Assembly: GCA_034422115.1 (NCBI GenBank)
Contig: DAOUJW010000002.1
Span: forward strand, 1-64,000
Reading direction: 5' to 3'
Source of the DNA: DAOUJW01 sp034422115
GTDB lineage: Bacteria > Chloroflexota > Dehalococcoidia > Lucifugimonadales > UBA2985
Length of the DNA stretch: 64,000 bases
Part shown: one piece after another, positions 30,676 to 39,790 of the stretch
Layout: each line of letters begins with the position of its first letter
How positions within the stretch are numbered: position 1 is the first letter of the stretch
Translations under genes and position numbers: made by a program
Notes under the pieces: generated by a model
Databases searched by the model: none
The model's input: the letters and a program-made list of their open reading frames with translations, nothing else
What the model was told of the DNA's origin: nothing

Positions 30676-33030
30676 CTAGTCCCCCATGCTGCTTCCGCCC
30701 CTGCCCACCAGCACGTCCCGGGACTTGCCCGGCTCGCCCGGGCCTATCACGCCCTCCTCCTCAAGGAGGTCCATGAGGCGGGCGGCCCGTGGGTACCCAA
30801 TGCGAAGCCGCCTCTGGAGCAGCGACGTCGACAGCCGGTTGTGGCTGGTGGCAAGCTCCCACGCCTTCTGCAGGAGGTCGTCTCCGTGGTCGCCGCCGTC
30901 GAACTGGCCGCCGCCTTCATGTTGCTCCTCCGCGACCTCCAGGGAGATCGGCGGAGGCAGGGGCCCCTGGATCTCCTTCCAGTGGGTGACCAGCTCCTCT
31001 ATGTCCCTGTCCGACAGGAACGCGCCCTGGATGCGCACAGGCTTGGGCATATCTGGCGGCAGGAACAGCATGTCGCCCCGACCCAGGAGCTTCTCGGCGC
31101 CGGCGGAGTCCAGGATGGTGCGGGAGTCCACCTGGGAGGCGACGGCAAAGCTGATGCGCCCGGGGAAGTTGGCCTTTATGAGGCCCGTCACCACGTTGAC
31201 CGAGGGGCGCTGTGTTGCCACTATCATGTGAATCCCTGTGGCCCGTCCAAGCTGGGCCAGCCTGATTATGGAGTGCTCAATGTCGTGGGGAGCGGCCATC
31301 ATCAGGTCCGCCAGCTCGTCCACCGCCACCACAATGAATGGCATCTTCTCCTCAGGAGGCAGGTCGCGGTTGTAGGAGGCTATGTTGCGCGCCCCGGCCT
31401 CCTCCAGCAGCTTGTAGCGGGCCAGCATCTCCTGCACCATCCCCTTGAGGCAGTTGACCGCCGTCTCCGGCTCCACCACCACGGGGGTTATCAGGTGAGG
31501 GATTCCGTTGTAGGGCGTAAGCTCCACGCGCTTGGGGTCTATGAGCAGCAGGCGGGTCTCCCAGGGCGAGTTCTGCATTATCATGCAGGAGATGACTGTG
31601 TTCATGCACACGCTCTTGCCGCTGCCCGTTGAGCCTGCAATGAGCAGGTGAGGCATACGGGCCAGGTCTGCCACAGCGACCTCGCCTCCGCTTCCCAGGC
31701 CAAGCCCCAGGGCCAGATTGGACTTCTCCAGGAGGTCCTTGTAGGGTTTCGTCTCCATGACTCCCCGAAGTGTGACGGACGCGGGCCGTGGGTTGGGCAC
31801 CTCAATTCCCACCAGGGAAGCGCCGGGTATCGGGGCCTCTATGCGCAGGCTTGGAGCGGCCAGCGCCAGGGCCAGGTCCCTCTCCCGCGCCACTATGCTG
31901 TCCACCCTGACGCGGGTCCTGTCTGAGTTGTCATCTTCCGCGGCGTCCTTGCCTTTGCTCTGCCGCGACCGCCTAACCCAGCCCGGCACCAGGCCGAACA
32001 TGGTCACCACGGGGCCAATCTTGACCTCCTCCACGTTCACCTCAATGCCGTACTCCCGAAGGGTGCTCTCTATGAGGCCGGAGGTCTTCTCCTGGTCTAT
32101 GCCCGGCTCCTGGTCCTCCGCGGGCGTCTCGGTCAAGAGCGATACCGAGGGCAGCACCCAGTCCTCCAGGTTCACGCTGCGACGGACCGGCGGCATCTCC
32201 GGGGCCTGGTACGCTCCGTTGGCCTGGGGCGGTGCCTTCGCCTGCCGGGGAGGCATCTCCGGCGCAATGACGGGTATGTCGAAATCGTCGTCGTCATCTT
32301 CCAGGGGAGTGGCCTCGGCGTCCTGCTCTCCCGGCCTGCGGCGTCTGGTTATGGTGGGCGGAGGCGCCTCCTGCACAGTGATGACCGGCTTGCCGCGCCT
32401 GCGCCCGTTGGAGGACGCGGTCGCCTGCTCCGTCGCCTCCGCTGCCTTTGCCTGCTTCCTCTCCGCCCTCTTGCGGGCTATAGCCGCCACGCCGCCGGCC
32501 AGCTTCCTGTACACCCTCACAATCAGGGGAGCCGTTGTCCGCGCCCCGGTCCGGGCCTTGCCGACGGCCCACCCGGAGAATATGCGTGAGCCGATGGGAA
32601 AGGCTATGACGAGAATGAGCACGGTCATCACCGCCAGCCGCAGCGCGCCCAGCACGTCGGAGGAGCCCTTTATGCTCTGGCCTATCCATCCGCCAAAGCT
32701 GTACTCCGCCAGCACCCCGGAGGAGGTTGTGAAGAAGGCCAGGACGCCCCACGAGACCGGCGTTGCCAGGAGGGCGGCCAGCCATCGGTTCAAGAGGCGT
32801 ACTTGCAGCAAGGAGCGTCGCTTCCATATAGCCAGCGCCAGGGCCGTCACCCACAGCAGCGGCGGGAAGATGCTGAAGGCGAGGCTTCGTATGAGCAGGT
32901 CCCTTGTCGATATGAAGGCGTCCACTATGTTTGCAAACTGCCACGCTACGAGCCCGATAATCGCCAGGGACAGGATGGAGATGCCCACCCACTTGCGGTT
33001 GCGCCAGCCTCCCTTTATGAGCCGTTTCAT
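30676..33030 (-). CDS. ftsK: DNA translocase FtsK/SpoIIIE
   Basis: A 784-residue translocase that moves chromosomal DNA at the division septum. Four membrane helices are in the first 170 residues. A basic, Pro/Glu/Asp-rich linker follows (about 175-330). The motor has Walker A AGSTGSGKSVCMN (about 470) and Walker B FIVVAVDELADLMM. A C-terminal gamma winged helix has LSTSLLQRRLRIGYPRAARLMDLLEEEGVIG, which reads KOPS/FRS-type sequences. Typical of the SpoIIIE size class rather than giant FtsK. It follows rnj by two bases. Confidence 0.96.
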   Translation of the reverse strand: MKRLIKGGWRNRKWVGISILSLAIIGLVAWQFANIVDAFISTRDLLIRSLAFSIFPPLLWVTALALAIWKRRSLLQVRLLNRWLAALLATPVSWGVLAFFTTSSGVLAEYSFGGWIGQSIKGSSDVLGALRLAVMTVLILVIAFPIGSRIFSGWAVGKARTGARTTAPLIVRVYRKLAGGVAAIARKRAERKQAKAAEATEQATASSNGRRRGKPVITVQEAPPPTITRRRRPGEQDAEATPLEDDDDDFDIPVIAPEMPPRQAKAPPQANGAYQAPEMPPVRRSVNLEDWVLPSVSLLTETPAEDQEPGIDQEKTSGLIESTLREYGIEVNVEEVKIGPVVTMFGLVPGWVRRSRQSKGKDAAEDDNSDRTRVRVDSIVARERDLALALAAPSLRIEAPIPGASLVGIEVPNPRPASVTLRGVMETKPYKDLLEKSNLALGLGLGSGGEVAVADLARMPHLLIAGSTGSGKSVCMNTVISCMIMQNSPWETRLLLIDPKRVELTPYNGIPHLITPVVVEPETAVNCLKGMVQEMLARYKLLEEAGARNIASYNRDLPPEEKMPFIVVAVDELADLMMAAPHDIEHSIIRLAQLGRATGIHMIVATQRPSVNVVTGLIKANFPGRISFAVASQVDSRTILDSAGAEKLLGRGDMLFLPPDMPKPVRIQGAFLSDRDIEELVTHWKEIQGPLPPPISLEVAEEQHEGGGQFDGGDHGDDLLQKAWELATSHNRLSTSLLQRRLRIGYPRAARLMDLLEEEGVIGPGEPGKSRDVLVGRGGSSMGD

Positions 33031-33032
33031 AT

Positions 33033-34688
33033 CTACACCTCCACAACCACGGGGATAATCATGGGACGGCGGCCCGTCTGCTGGTGGAGGAAGTTGCTGA
33101 CGGTGTCCTTCACCATCTTGGCAATGTCCTCCTTCTCCAACGGGTGCTCGCCGTCGCTGTTCAGGGCTTCCATCACTACGTGGGCCATTGCAGACACGGT
33201 CGCGGTGTGTTCATCCGGGTCGATGAAGCCGCTTGACACCATCTCAGGAGGCTTGGCCAGCTGCCCTGTTCTGCCGTCCTGGGTAAGCACGAGAACGACT
33301 ATGCCGTCTTTGGAGAGCAGCCTCCTGTCCCGCATCACGCCGTTCTGCATGTCCCACACCCGGCGACCATCGACGTACACCGGGCCGGCCGTCACCCGGT
33401 CGACTACCTCTCCGCCATCGGGCGTCAGCTCCAGCACGTCGCCGTCCTCCAGGACAAAGGTGTTCTCGGCGGGGATGCCCAGGGATTGCGCCAGCTCCGC
33501 GTGGGCCTTCAGGTGGCGGTGCTCTCCGTGGACGGGCACGAAGAATTCCGGCTTGGTCAGGTTGAGCATCAGCTTGAGCTCCTCCTGGCTGGCGTGGCCG
33601 TGGACGTGAACCAGCGCTATCCGGTCGTAGAGCACCTCCGCGCCCTGCCGGAAGAGGTTGTCGATAGTCCTGCTGACCACCGTCTCGTTGCCGGGAATGG
33701 GCGTGGCGGAGATGACGACGGTGTCGCCGGGCATTATCTGCACGTCCCGGTGCTCGCGGTTGGCTATGCGCACCAGGGCGGAGGTCGGCTCCCCCTGGCT
33801 GCCGGTGGTCATCAGCACAACCCTCTCCGGCGGCAGATCGCGCACCTGGCGGATGTTCACCACGATGCCCGGCGGGACGGAGAGATACCCCATCTTCGTA
33901 GCCATGTTGGCGTTGTCCACCATGCTGCGGCCAATGAAGGCCACCTTGCGGCCGTGCCACTCCGCGGCGTCAATGACCTGCTGCATACGCGAGATGAGAG
34001 AGGCGAAGGTGGCTATAATCACCCTGCCCGGGGCCTCGGCGATAACCCGCTCCAGGGCGTCTCCAACCACCCTCTCGGAAGGCGTGTAGCCCGGCACCTC
34101 GGCGTAGGTGGAGTCGGAGCAGAGGAGCAGGACGCCCTCCCCGGCAAGCTCCGCCAGCTTGTTCAGCTCCGTGAGGTTGCCGTCCACGGGCGTGTGGTCG
34201 ATCTTGAAATCCCCGGTGTGCACCACCAGGCCCACGGGCGTCCTGATGGCTATGCCCATGGCGTCGGGGATGCTGTGACACACCCTGAAGAACTCCGCCT
34301 CAAACACCCCCAGCTTGAATGGGTCTCCAGGCTCCACAACCTCCAGCCTGGCGTCGCGTAGGGAGCGATGCTCCTTCAGCTTGACTTCAATGAGGCCCTG
34401 GGTCAGCCGCGAGGCGAAGACGGGGACGTTCAACTCTCGCAGCACGTAGGGCAGCGCGCCGGTGTGGTCCTCGTGGCCGTGGGTGATAAGGATGCCCCTG
34501 ACCCGCTCGCGGTGTTCGACCAGGTAGGCGATGTTGGGGATGACCAGGTCGACCCCCAGCATGTCCTCCTCGGGGAACAGCACCCCGGCGTCGATGACGA
34601 TGATGTCGCCATCGCACTCCAGGGCCATCATGTTCCTGCCTATTTCGCCAAGGCCACCCAGGGGGATGACCCTTAAAGACCGTGACAT
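33033..34688 (-). CDS. rnj: Ribonuclease J
   Basis: A 551-residue metallo-beta-lactamase/beta-CASP nuclease with endo- and 5'-exonuclease activity on RNA. The metal motif HGHEDHTGALPYVLREL is at about residues 69-85, with further ligands in VVHTGDFKIDH. The beta-CASP motifs are ATFASLISRMQQVID, VLMTTGSQGEP and ALVHVHGHASQEELK, followed by FVPVHGEHRHL. Length and start (MSRSLRVIPLGGLGEIGRNMM) are normal. Cytoplasmic, likely central to mRNA turnover. Confidence 0.97.
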   Translation of the reverse strand: MSRSLRVIPLGGLGEIGRNMMALECDGDIIVIDAGVLFPEEDMLGVDLVIPNIAYLVEHRERVRGILITHGHEDHTGALPYVLRELNVPVFASRLTQGLIEVKLKEHRSLRDARLEVVEPGDPFKLGVFEAEFFRVCHSIPDAMGIAIRTPVGLVVHTGDFKIDHTPVDGNLTELNKLAELAGEGVLLLCSDSTYAEVPGYTPSERVVGDALERVIAEAPGRVIIATFASLISRMQQVIDAAEWHGRKVAFIGRSMVDNANMATKMGYLSVPPGIVVNIRQVRDLPPERVVLMTTGSQGEPTSALVRIANREHRDVQIMPGDTVVISATPIPGNETVVSRTIDNLFRQGAEVLYDRIALVHVHGHASQEELKLMLNLTKPEFFVPVHGEHRHLKAHAELAQSLGIPAENTFVLEDGDVLELTPDGGEVVDRVTAGPVYVDGRRVWDMQNGVMRDRRLLSKDGIVVLVLTQDGRTGQLAKPPEMVSSGFIDPDEHTATVSAMAHVVMEALNSDGEHPLEKEDIAKMVKDTVSNFLHQQTGRRPMIIPVVVEV

Positions 34689-34699
34689 TAGGGGGGACC

Positions 34700-35299
34700 T
34701 TAGAACATACTGAGCTGCTCCCCTTCCCTCTCCCTTTCCGGCTCCGGAGAGGGGGCTTCCTTGAGAAGGGCGGGCAGCTTCTTGATATCCGCTTCAATTA
34801 CCTCGCGGAGACTTTGCTGGTGGAGCGCGGCCGCCGGGTGATACATCGGGAAGAGGGTTCTCCCGTTGACGCTCCTGGGCCTGGCCCGGGCCTTGGAGAT
34901 GGTCTCCTTGGGCAGGAAGGCGGTGAGAGAGTGCCGTCCCAGGGTCACTATGACCTTGGGGGCGATGACCTCTATCTGGCGGTCAAGGTACTTGCGGCAG
35001 GCGGCCATCTCTACGGGCAGCGGGTCGCGGTTGTTGAGGGGCCGGCACTTGACCGTGTTGGTGATGTAGACCTGCTCTCGACTCAGGTTAGCCGAGGCCA
35101 GGAGCTTGTCCAGGAACTGGCCCGCCGCACCAACGAAGGGTCGCCCCTGCTTGTCCTCATTGAAGCCGGGGGCCTCCCCAATGAGCATTATCTCCGCGTT
35201 CTCCGGCCCCTCGCCGGGCACGGCCCTGCTGCGGTTTTGATGCAAAGGGCAGTTAGTACAGGTGGAGACCTCTTGATCTATCCGGGCTAGGCTGTCCAT
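34700..35299 (-). CDS. Uracil-DNA glycosylase, family 4 (Fe-S)
   Basis: A 199-residue family 4 UDG that removes uracil from DNA. The iron-sulfur cysteines are in CTNCPLH (Cys14, Cys17), VKCRP (about 85) and ACRKYL (about 101). The active-site motif I is GEAPGFNEDKQGRPF and motif II is MYHPAAAL near the C-terminal half. A charged tail EPEREREGEQLSMF ends the protein. It precedes rnj by 11 bases in the same direction. Confidence 0.95.
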   Translation of the reverse strand: MDSLARIDQEVSTCTNCPLHQNRSRAVPGEGPENAEIMLIGEAPGFNEDKQGRPFVGAAGQFLDKLLASANLSREQVYITNTVKCRPLNNRDPLPVEMAACRKYLDRQIEVIAPKVIVTLGRHSLTAFLPKETISKARARPRSVNGRTLFPMYHPAAALHQQSLREVIEADIKKLPALLKEAPSPEPEREREGEQLSMF

Positions 35300-35444
35300 G
35301 CTCTACACCAGACTATACGACGGCTGCACAAGGCAGCCTTACTTCGCGAGCATAATAGCACGGAGGGGTAGAGGGGTCAATTGCGGGTGGCAGGTATCCC
35401 CTAGAGCGCTGGTATTACCAGTCCAAAGCAGGTGCCGGTTCCCT

Positions 35445-35480
35445 CCCGCTCATGGTGAGCTTGTCGAACCATTTGAGATG
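35445..35480. repeat. Family B hairpin, degraded element
   Basis: CCCGCTCATGGTGAGCTTGTC...ATTTGAGATGG is a left half of family B with a mutated right arm. An ACCGCTCATTTTGC remnant follows at about 35502-35515, as if the second hairpin decayed. It lies in the 215-base gap between the UDG and the restriction enzyme gene, at one border of the R-M island. Confidence 0.6.
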
Positions 35481-35514
35481 GAAGATTGGGTTTAGGCCGC
35501 ACCGCTCATTTTGC

Positions 35515-36351
35515 TTAAATCGCCAAATCAAACGGTAAGTCACTGACGTCACGCAGCCTCCGGCCGGCAACCAGCGTGTTCAATAGCTCGGCTTCCGAGT
35601 CGCTACCTGAGGCGGCGCCCATCAATTCCCTCAGGGCAAAGTGGTAGATGCAGTCGATATCGCCTGTGCCGTATGCAAGGGATGCAATTCGCCCGGGAAG
35701 CGGTTCCCCTACAACCACGACTATGTGGGGTGTCTTGCCCTTCCGGTTGCGGACAAGGTTCAAGCCCTCAGTGCGTGCGTTTTGTGAGCGATCGCTGCGA
35801 ATAGTCCATTTGCAGGAGACAGTGGCATGCATAATGTCCACTTCCGAGTTTTCGCGGCGGAGAGGTGTATGGTCAGCCGTCCCGTCATCCGTCACCAAGA
35901 TTTCTCTCTCGTTGATCTTTGAATCAGTGACCGGCTTTCTGCCAACGACAATGTCAGGCTTAACTATGTAGTCGCCGAAAATGATCCGCAGCTCCTCGTT
36001 TTCATCAACTAGCCGTCGCACGTCAGACAGATGCATGTATTGCTCGTAGTCCCCTATGTTGCCTCCCAGCGAGAATTCCCACTCGCCCGGACGAAGATGA
36101 GACAGAAGGCCAAAAGCCTCGCGCAAAAAATCCCTTGTAGCCTCTTCAAACAGTCTGCCCGCAGTTTGTCCAGCTAATTTGCCGTCCTTTACCTGAATCC
36201 CAATGTTATCCACAATCCCCTTACCAAGTCTGACACTTGCAGGACTTGAGCTATCGGAGTTGTTCGGAATGCCTGACGCATTCTTTCGTAGCACATCGCG
36301 GCAGATGCGCTGGTGATAGGACCGGCGGAGATCTTCGATCTTGCCGGACAT
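35515..36351 (-). CDS. NgoMIV-like type II restriction endonuclease
   Basis: A 278-residue PD-(D/E)xK enzyme of the NgoMIV type. The characteristic core is visible: Glu69/70 in RLFEEATRDFL, Asp133 in VKPDIVVGR, the SCK triad Ser179/Lys181 in TVSCKWTIRSDRSQN and Glu195 in RTEGLNLVRNRKGKTPHIVVV. The 48-residue gap between Asp and Lys, and 14 between Lys and Glu, agree with the relocated active site described for NgoMIV. NgoMIV recognises GCCGGC; the same target is likely here but not proven. Its ATG overlaps the methyltransferase stop by one base. AT-richer than the surrounding genes. Confidence 0.88.
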   Translation of the reverse strand: MSGKIEDLRRSYHQRICRDVLRKNASGIPNNSDSSSPASVRLGKGIVDNIGIQVKDGKLAGQTAGRLFEEATRDFLREAFGLLSHLRPGEWEFSLGGNIGDYEQYMHLSDVRRLVDENEELRIIFGDYIVKPDIVVGRKPVTDSKINEREILVTDDGTADHTPLRRENSEVDIMHATVSCKWTIRSDRSQNARTEGLNLVRNRKGKTPHIVVVVGEPLPGRIASLAYGTGDIDCIYHFALRELMGAASGSDSEAELLNTLVAGRRLRDVSDLPFDLAI

Positions 36352-37712
36352 TAAGGCTTTACCAGACCGATGACGTATTCATCGTGCATACGCGCCTCAA
36401 TCTGGGAGTCTGGCTGAGTCTCCCAACGCGCAGGCATCATGCGCTTGTCCCGGTCGAGACGTCGAATTCCGATTCCTGCCAAGTCAAAGCCAGCGCTTTC
36501 GCCAATGGCGGCCAGCCCCTTGTGCGTTTCTACGTCAATACCTCGTAGGTTTGAGGTTCCAACGACAATTGCTGCCGCTCCACCCCGTTTCAACACCCGT
36601 TTCATCTCGGCAATCACGGCTGCCATTTCTCCAAAGTAACGGCGCAAGGTCGCGGCTTTTTTGACGTCGCGCTCTGCGAGTTTTGTGATAGTCCCTTCGC
36701 ACTGGTCTGGCAGATTATTGTGCTTTTCGCGGGAGGCGGCATCGTGTCCCAGGTACTGAGACCGGATCTTTGAAAGATCGCCGATCTTCCAGCCAAACCA
36801 TACCAGAGAGAATTTATGCGCTCGCATGTAGTCAATCGCATTGTTGGCGTATGGGGGTGACGTGACAATCAAGTCGATACTTGCAGGCGATAGGCCGGTG
36901 TCAGCCGCACTAGCGGCGTGAATTTCCGCTTGGGGGTATTGCCCACTGGAAGCGGTTACGTCTGTTCCAGTTTGCGAATAGGACTTACCGACGTCATAAG
37001 GACTGCTATTGGCAAGAGCGGCCACGTTGCGCTCCAGCCTCTTTGCAAACTCTACGAACGTGGATCCCGGTACCTTATTGGTGTCCCTGTGGGGGCGCGT
37101 ATGTGCAAGGTCGCGCGCCAGTGAGACCCCTCCCGACTTGGCGATGATGATCGAAGAGAAAACCACCTTCAGAAACTCTCTCATACCCTCTTGAGGCAAC
37201 GCTTCTATATGTTGCAGAAGTGAAAGCAACTCAAGCTGGTGTTGTGGCAGGAACCAGTAGTTGATGAAGTCCGTGGTCTTTGCGTCAAACCGTAGATCAA
37301 AGTCCTGCCGCAGTCTGGAGACAGCCTCCCAACAGTCCCTCCTGGCGGCGTTCAGGATAGCTTGCCCTGTTTGCAGAGCGGCCAACGGGCCAACGTGTGT
37401 CAGTTTGGCCGCGGCAATCATTCGAGCGAGGGGGTCGATATCGCAGCCTACAGCGCGACGGCCAAGCCGCACTGCTTCTATAAGGGTGGTTCCGGAGCCA
37501 AGCATCGGGTCAAGAACGACGTCATCCGGCTCCGATAGTTGTTCAATGAGAAACCCCGGCAGTTGAGGTGGGAACTTAGCGGGAAAAGGATGCCAGGCAT
37601 GAGGACCATAGCTGCTGTCCATGCCGTGAAAATCCAAATCGGCGCTCAACGCTGTCCGCAGTGCATCAAAGCGGTTGATGGAACTCACACGTTGCTTGAT
37701 GAGCATCTTCAT
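36351..37712 (-). CDS. DNA methyltransferase of the restriction-modification pair
   Basis: A 453-residue SAM-dependent DNA methyltransferase. An N-terminal HGMDSSYGPHAWHPFPAKFPPQL segment precedes motif I VLDPMLGSGTTLIEA (about residues 66-80) and CDIDPLARM. After a 200-residue central region (probably target recognition) comes TSPPYANNAIDYMRA (284-298), the catalytic motif IV of an amino-methyltransferase, most likely N4-cytosine. Motif I precedes the SPPY motif with the variable domain between them. That is unlike the common beta order (SPPY first). It should protect the site cut by the adjacent enzyme. Same operon, one-base overlap. Confidence 0.9.
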   Translation of the reverse strand: MKMLIKQRVSSINRFDALRTALSADLDFHGMDSSYGPHAWHPFPAKFPPQLPGFLIEQLSEPDDVVLDPMLGSGTTLIEAVRLGRRAVGCDIDPLARMIAAAKLTHVGPLAALQTGQAILNAARRDCWEAVSRLRQDFDLRFDAKTTDFINYWFLPQHQLELLSLLQHIEALPQEGMREFLKVVFSSIIIAKSGGVSLARDLAHTRPHRDTNKVPGSTFVEFAKRLERNVAALANSSPYDVGKSYSQTGTDVTASSGQYPQAEIHAASAADTGLSPASIDLIVTSPPYANNAIDYMRAHKFSLVWFGWKIGDLSKIRSQYLGHDAASREKHNNLPDQCEGTITKLAERDVKKAATLRRYFGEMAAVIAEMKRVLKRGGAAAIVVGTSNLRGIDVETHKGLAAIGESAGFDLAGIGIRRLDRDKRMMPARWETQPDSQIEARMHDEYVIGLVKP

Positions 37713-37810
37713 CCCCCGCGGCGGCGAAGCGCCGTGATTGGCATTGATGGGCTGTACAACCCATCTGTGAACCTGTTTCGTATTGAAGGCGTAGGCCGCG
37801 CTCGTAGCCC

Positions 37811-38071
37811 CTACTCGTCCGTTACGCCGCGGGCCGTGAGGTACTCTATGGCGTCGCTTACCTTGAGCAGGCCCTCCGCGTCCTCGTCGGAGATCTCAAT
37901 GGCGTTGTCGTCCGTGCTGAACTCGTCCTGGAAGGCCAGAATCAGGTCTACCAGGTCCAGGGAGTCCGCCTCCAGGTCCTCCGTGAAGGACGCCTCAGGC
38001 ACAACCGCCGACTCCTCAACCCCAAGCCTCTCGGCCACTATCTTCTGCACTCTCTCAAGAACTGTTGCCAA
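37811..38071 (-). CDS. acpP: Acyl carrier protein
   Basis: An 86-residue ACP. The phosphopantetheine serine is in EDLEADSLDLVDLILAFQDEF (DSL motif, about residue 36). The protein is acidic with the usual four-helix length. It carries growing acyl chains for the fatty acid synthase. It is the last gene of the DUF177-rpmF-fabD-nusB-acpP run, with 31 bases to nusB. The restriction-modification pair begins 98 bases downstream. A normal fabH or plsX is absent. Confidence 0.95.
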   Translation of the reverse strand: MATVLERVQKIVAERLGVEESAVVPEASFTEDLEADSLDLVDLILAFQDEFSTDDNAIEISDEDAEGLLKVSDAIEYLTARGVTDE

Positions 38072-38102
38072 TCCGGACCTCCTGTGAACGCTGTTATGTA
38101 TA

Positions 38103-38528
38103 CTATAAGCTAGCTTCTTCCATTACGGAACCCAGTACCCCGTTGACGAACTTGGGCGAGCTCTCGCTGCCGTACAGCTTTGCCAGCTCCACCATCTCGT
38201 TTATCACCACCTTGGGGGGAGACGACTGCTCCACGACCAGCTCGTAGACGGCCAGGCGCAGCAGGCTGCGGTCGACCACCGGCAGCTGGGACATGGGCCA
38301 CGATGGAGCGAGCCTGGATATGATGCCGTCTATCTCCGCCGAGTTGCCCAGCGCGCCCTCCACCAAGCCGCGAGTGAACGAGGCGCTATCCTCGGGCAGG
38401 TCCGCGGCCTTCAGATGACGGCTGCAGACTACATCCAAAGGGTGCCCAACGCTGTCCACCTCGTACAGGATCTGCATTGCCACCGTCCTGGCCTTTCGCC
38501 TGAACGCGGCGTAGCTGTCGCCTTGCAT
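38103..38528 (-). CDS. nusB: Transcription antitermination factor NusB
   Basis: A 141-residue NusB, part of the antitermination complex for ribosomal RNA operons with NusE, NusA and NusG. It has RRKARTVAMQILYEVDSVGHP at the N-terminus and ASFTRGLVEGAL. WPMSQLPVVDRSLLRLAVYELV and PPKVVINEMVELAKLYGSESSPKFVNGVLGSV complete the family signature. Start ATG 38528 is chosen because the longer frame to 38738 overlaps fabD and reads as noise. Confidence 0.95.
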   Translation of the reverse strand: MQGDSYAAFRRKARTVAMQILYEVDSVGHPLDVVCSRHLKAADLPEDSASFTRGLVEGALGNSAEIDGIISRLAPSWPMSQLPVVDRSLLRLAVYELVVEQSSPPKVVINEMVELAKLYGSESSPKFVNGVLGSVMEEASL

Positions 38529-38578
38529 ATCTACGGGACTCCGCTCCAACGATATTCCGTTGTTAAAGGACTTGCTTG

Positions 38579-39529
38579 CTAACCGGACAGGGCCTGCAGC
38601 GACTCCAGGTCGCTGACGTTGGTTATGTTTGCCTCTTCGTTGATGCGCCTGACTGTGCCCGTCAGGACTCTCCCGGGGCCCATCTCGTAGAAGTCCGTTG
38701 CGCCGGAGGCCAGCATGGTGTCCACGCAGTCCTTCCACCGGACGCAGGAGAGCAGGCCGGACAGCAGCTCCGCCTTCAGCTCCTCGGGCGTGGTTATAGG
38801 CTGGCCCGTGCAGTTGGCGATGATGGGTACGGACGGCTGATGGAAGGTGAGGTCATTGACGGCCTTGGTCAGCCCCTCCTGGGCGGGCTGCATGAGCCGT
38901 GAGTGGAACGCCCCGGCAACGACCAGGGGCACCACCCTCCTGGCACCCTTTTCGGTAGCCAGCTCCATCGTCCGCTCGACCGCTTGCTTCTCACCGCTAA
39001 TGACTATCTGGTCGGCGGTGTTGATGTTGGATATCTCCGTGCCACCCTCCCGGCAGGCTTCCGCCAGCGCCGCCTCTTCCAGTCCGATGACGGCTGCCAT
39101 TCCGCCCTCAGTAAGCTCCGAGGCGTACTGCATCAGGCGGCCGCGCTCCCTCACCAGCCGCACGCCGTCGGTCAGGCTCAGGGCGCCGGCGGCCACCAGC
39201 GCGGTGTACTCGCCCAGGCTGTGGCCCGCGGCCATCGACGGGACGGGCATTCGGTCGCTTCCCAGCGCCTCCTCCGCTGCCCTTAGACAGGCGATGCTCA
39301 CGGTCAGTATTCCGGGCTGGGTGTTGACCGTCCTTCGCAGATCGTCCTCCGGCCCTTCGAATATGATACGGGAGAACTTCTCCCCAAGGGCCTCGTCCAC
39401 TTCATCGAAGACGGCCTTGGCCGCCGCGGAGCTCTCATAGAGGTCCATCCCCATTCCCACGGCCTGCGCCCCCTGCCCGGGGAAGAGAAAGGCCGCTTTG
39501 GGTCTTGCGTCGCTGGAACTTGTGCTCAC
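38579..39529 (-). CDS. fabD: Malonyl-CoA:ACP transacylase
   Basis: FabD loads malonyl groups onto ACP for fatty acid elongation. The 316-residue protein has FLFPGQGAQAVGMGMDLYES at the N-terminus. The nucleophile Ser is in AAGHSLGEYTAL at about residue 107, and the catalytic His in VVAGAFHSRLM. Its GTG start follows an AGGAG site. It lies between rpmF and nusB in the lipid operon. Confidence 0.96.
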   Translation of the reverse strand: MSTSSSDARPKAAFLFPGQGAQAVGMGMDLYESSAAAKAVFDEVDEALGEKFSRIIFEGPEDDLRRTVNTQPGILTVSIACLRAAEEALGSDRMPVPSMAAGHSLGEYTALVAAGALSLTDGVRLVRERGRLMQYASELTEGGMAAVIGLEEAALAEACREGGTEISNINTADQIVISGEKQAVERTMELATEKGARRVVPLVVAGAFHSRLMQPAQEGLTKAVNDLTFHQPSVPIIANCTGQPITTPEELKAELLSGLLSCVRWKDCVDTMLASGATDFYEMGPGRVLTGTVRRINEEANITNVSDLESLQALSG

Positions 39530-39578
39530 TGGAACAACTCCTGGATTATTGCGTTATTGGGATGAGATCACCGCTCCC

Positions 39579-39776
39579 CTACTGGGGCAGGGCTGCTTCC
39601 CCCTTGGCGATTACCTCACGGCCATTGTAGTAGCCGCAGATATCGCAGACCCGGTGGGGCCGCATGGCTTTGTGGCACTGAGGGCAGGTCCCAATCTGGG
39701 GTACGGTCATCCGGTAGCCCGTACGACGATGTCCTATCCGGTGTCTGGTTCGCTTCTTCTTTGGTAGTGCTCCCAT
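39579..39776 (-). CDS. rpmF: 50S ribosomal protein L32
   Basis: A 65-residue L32 with MGALPKKKRTRHRIGHRRTGY at the start and zinc-ribbon cysteines in CPQCHKAM and CDICGYYNG. Position 39776 is the start because the longer frame enters the DUF177 gene. L32 following DUF177 and preceding fatty acid genes is a widely conserved order. Confidence 0.96.
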   Translation of the reverse strand: MGALPKKKRTRHRIGHRRTGYRMTVPQIGTCPQCHKAMRPHRVCDICGYYNGREVIAKGEAALPQ

Positions 39777-39790
39777 GGGGTTTGCCTCTC

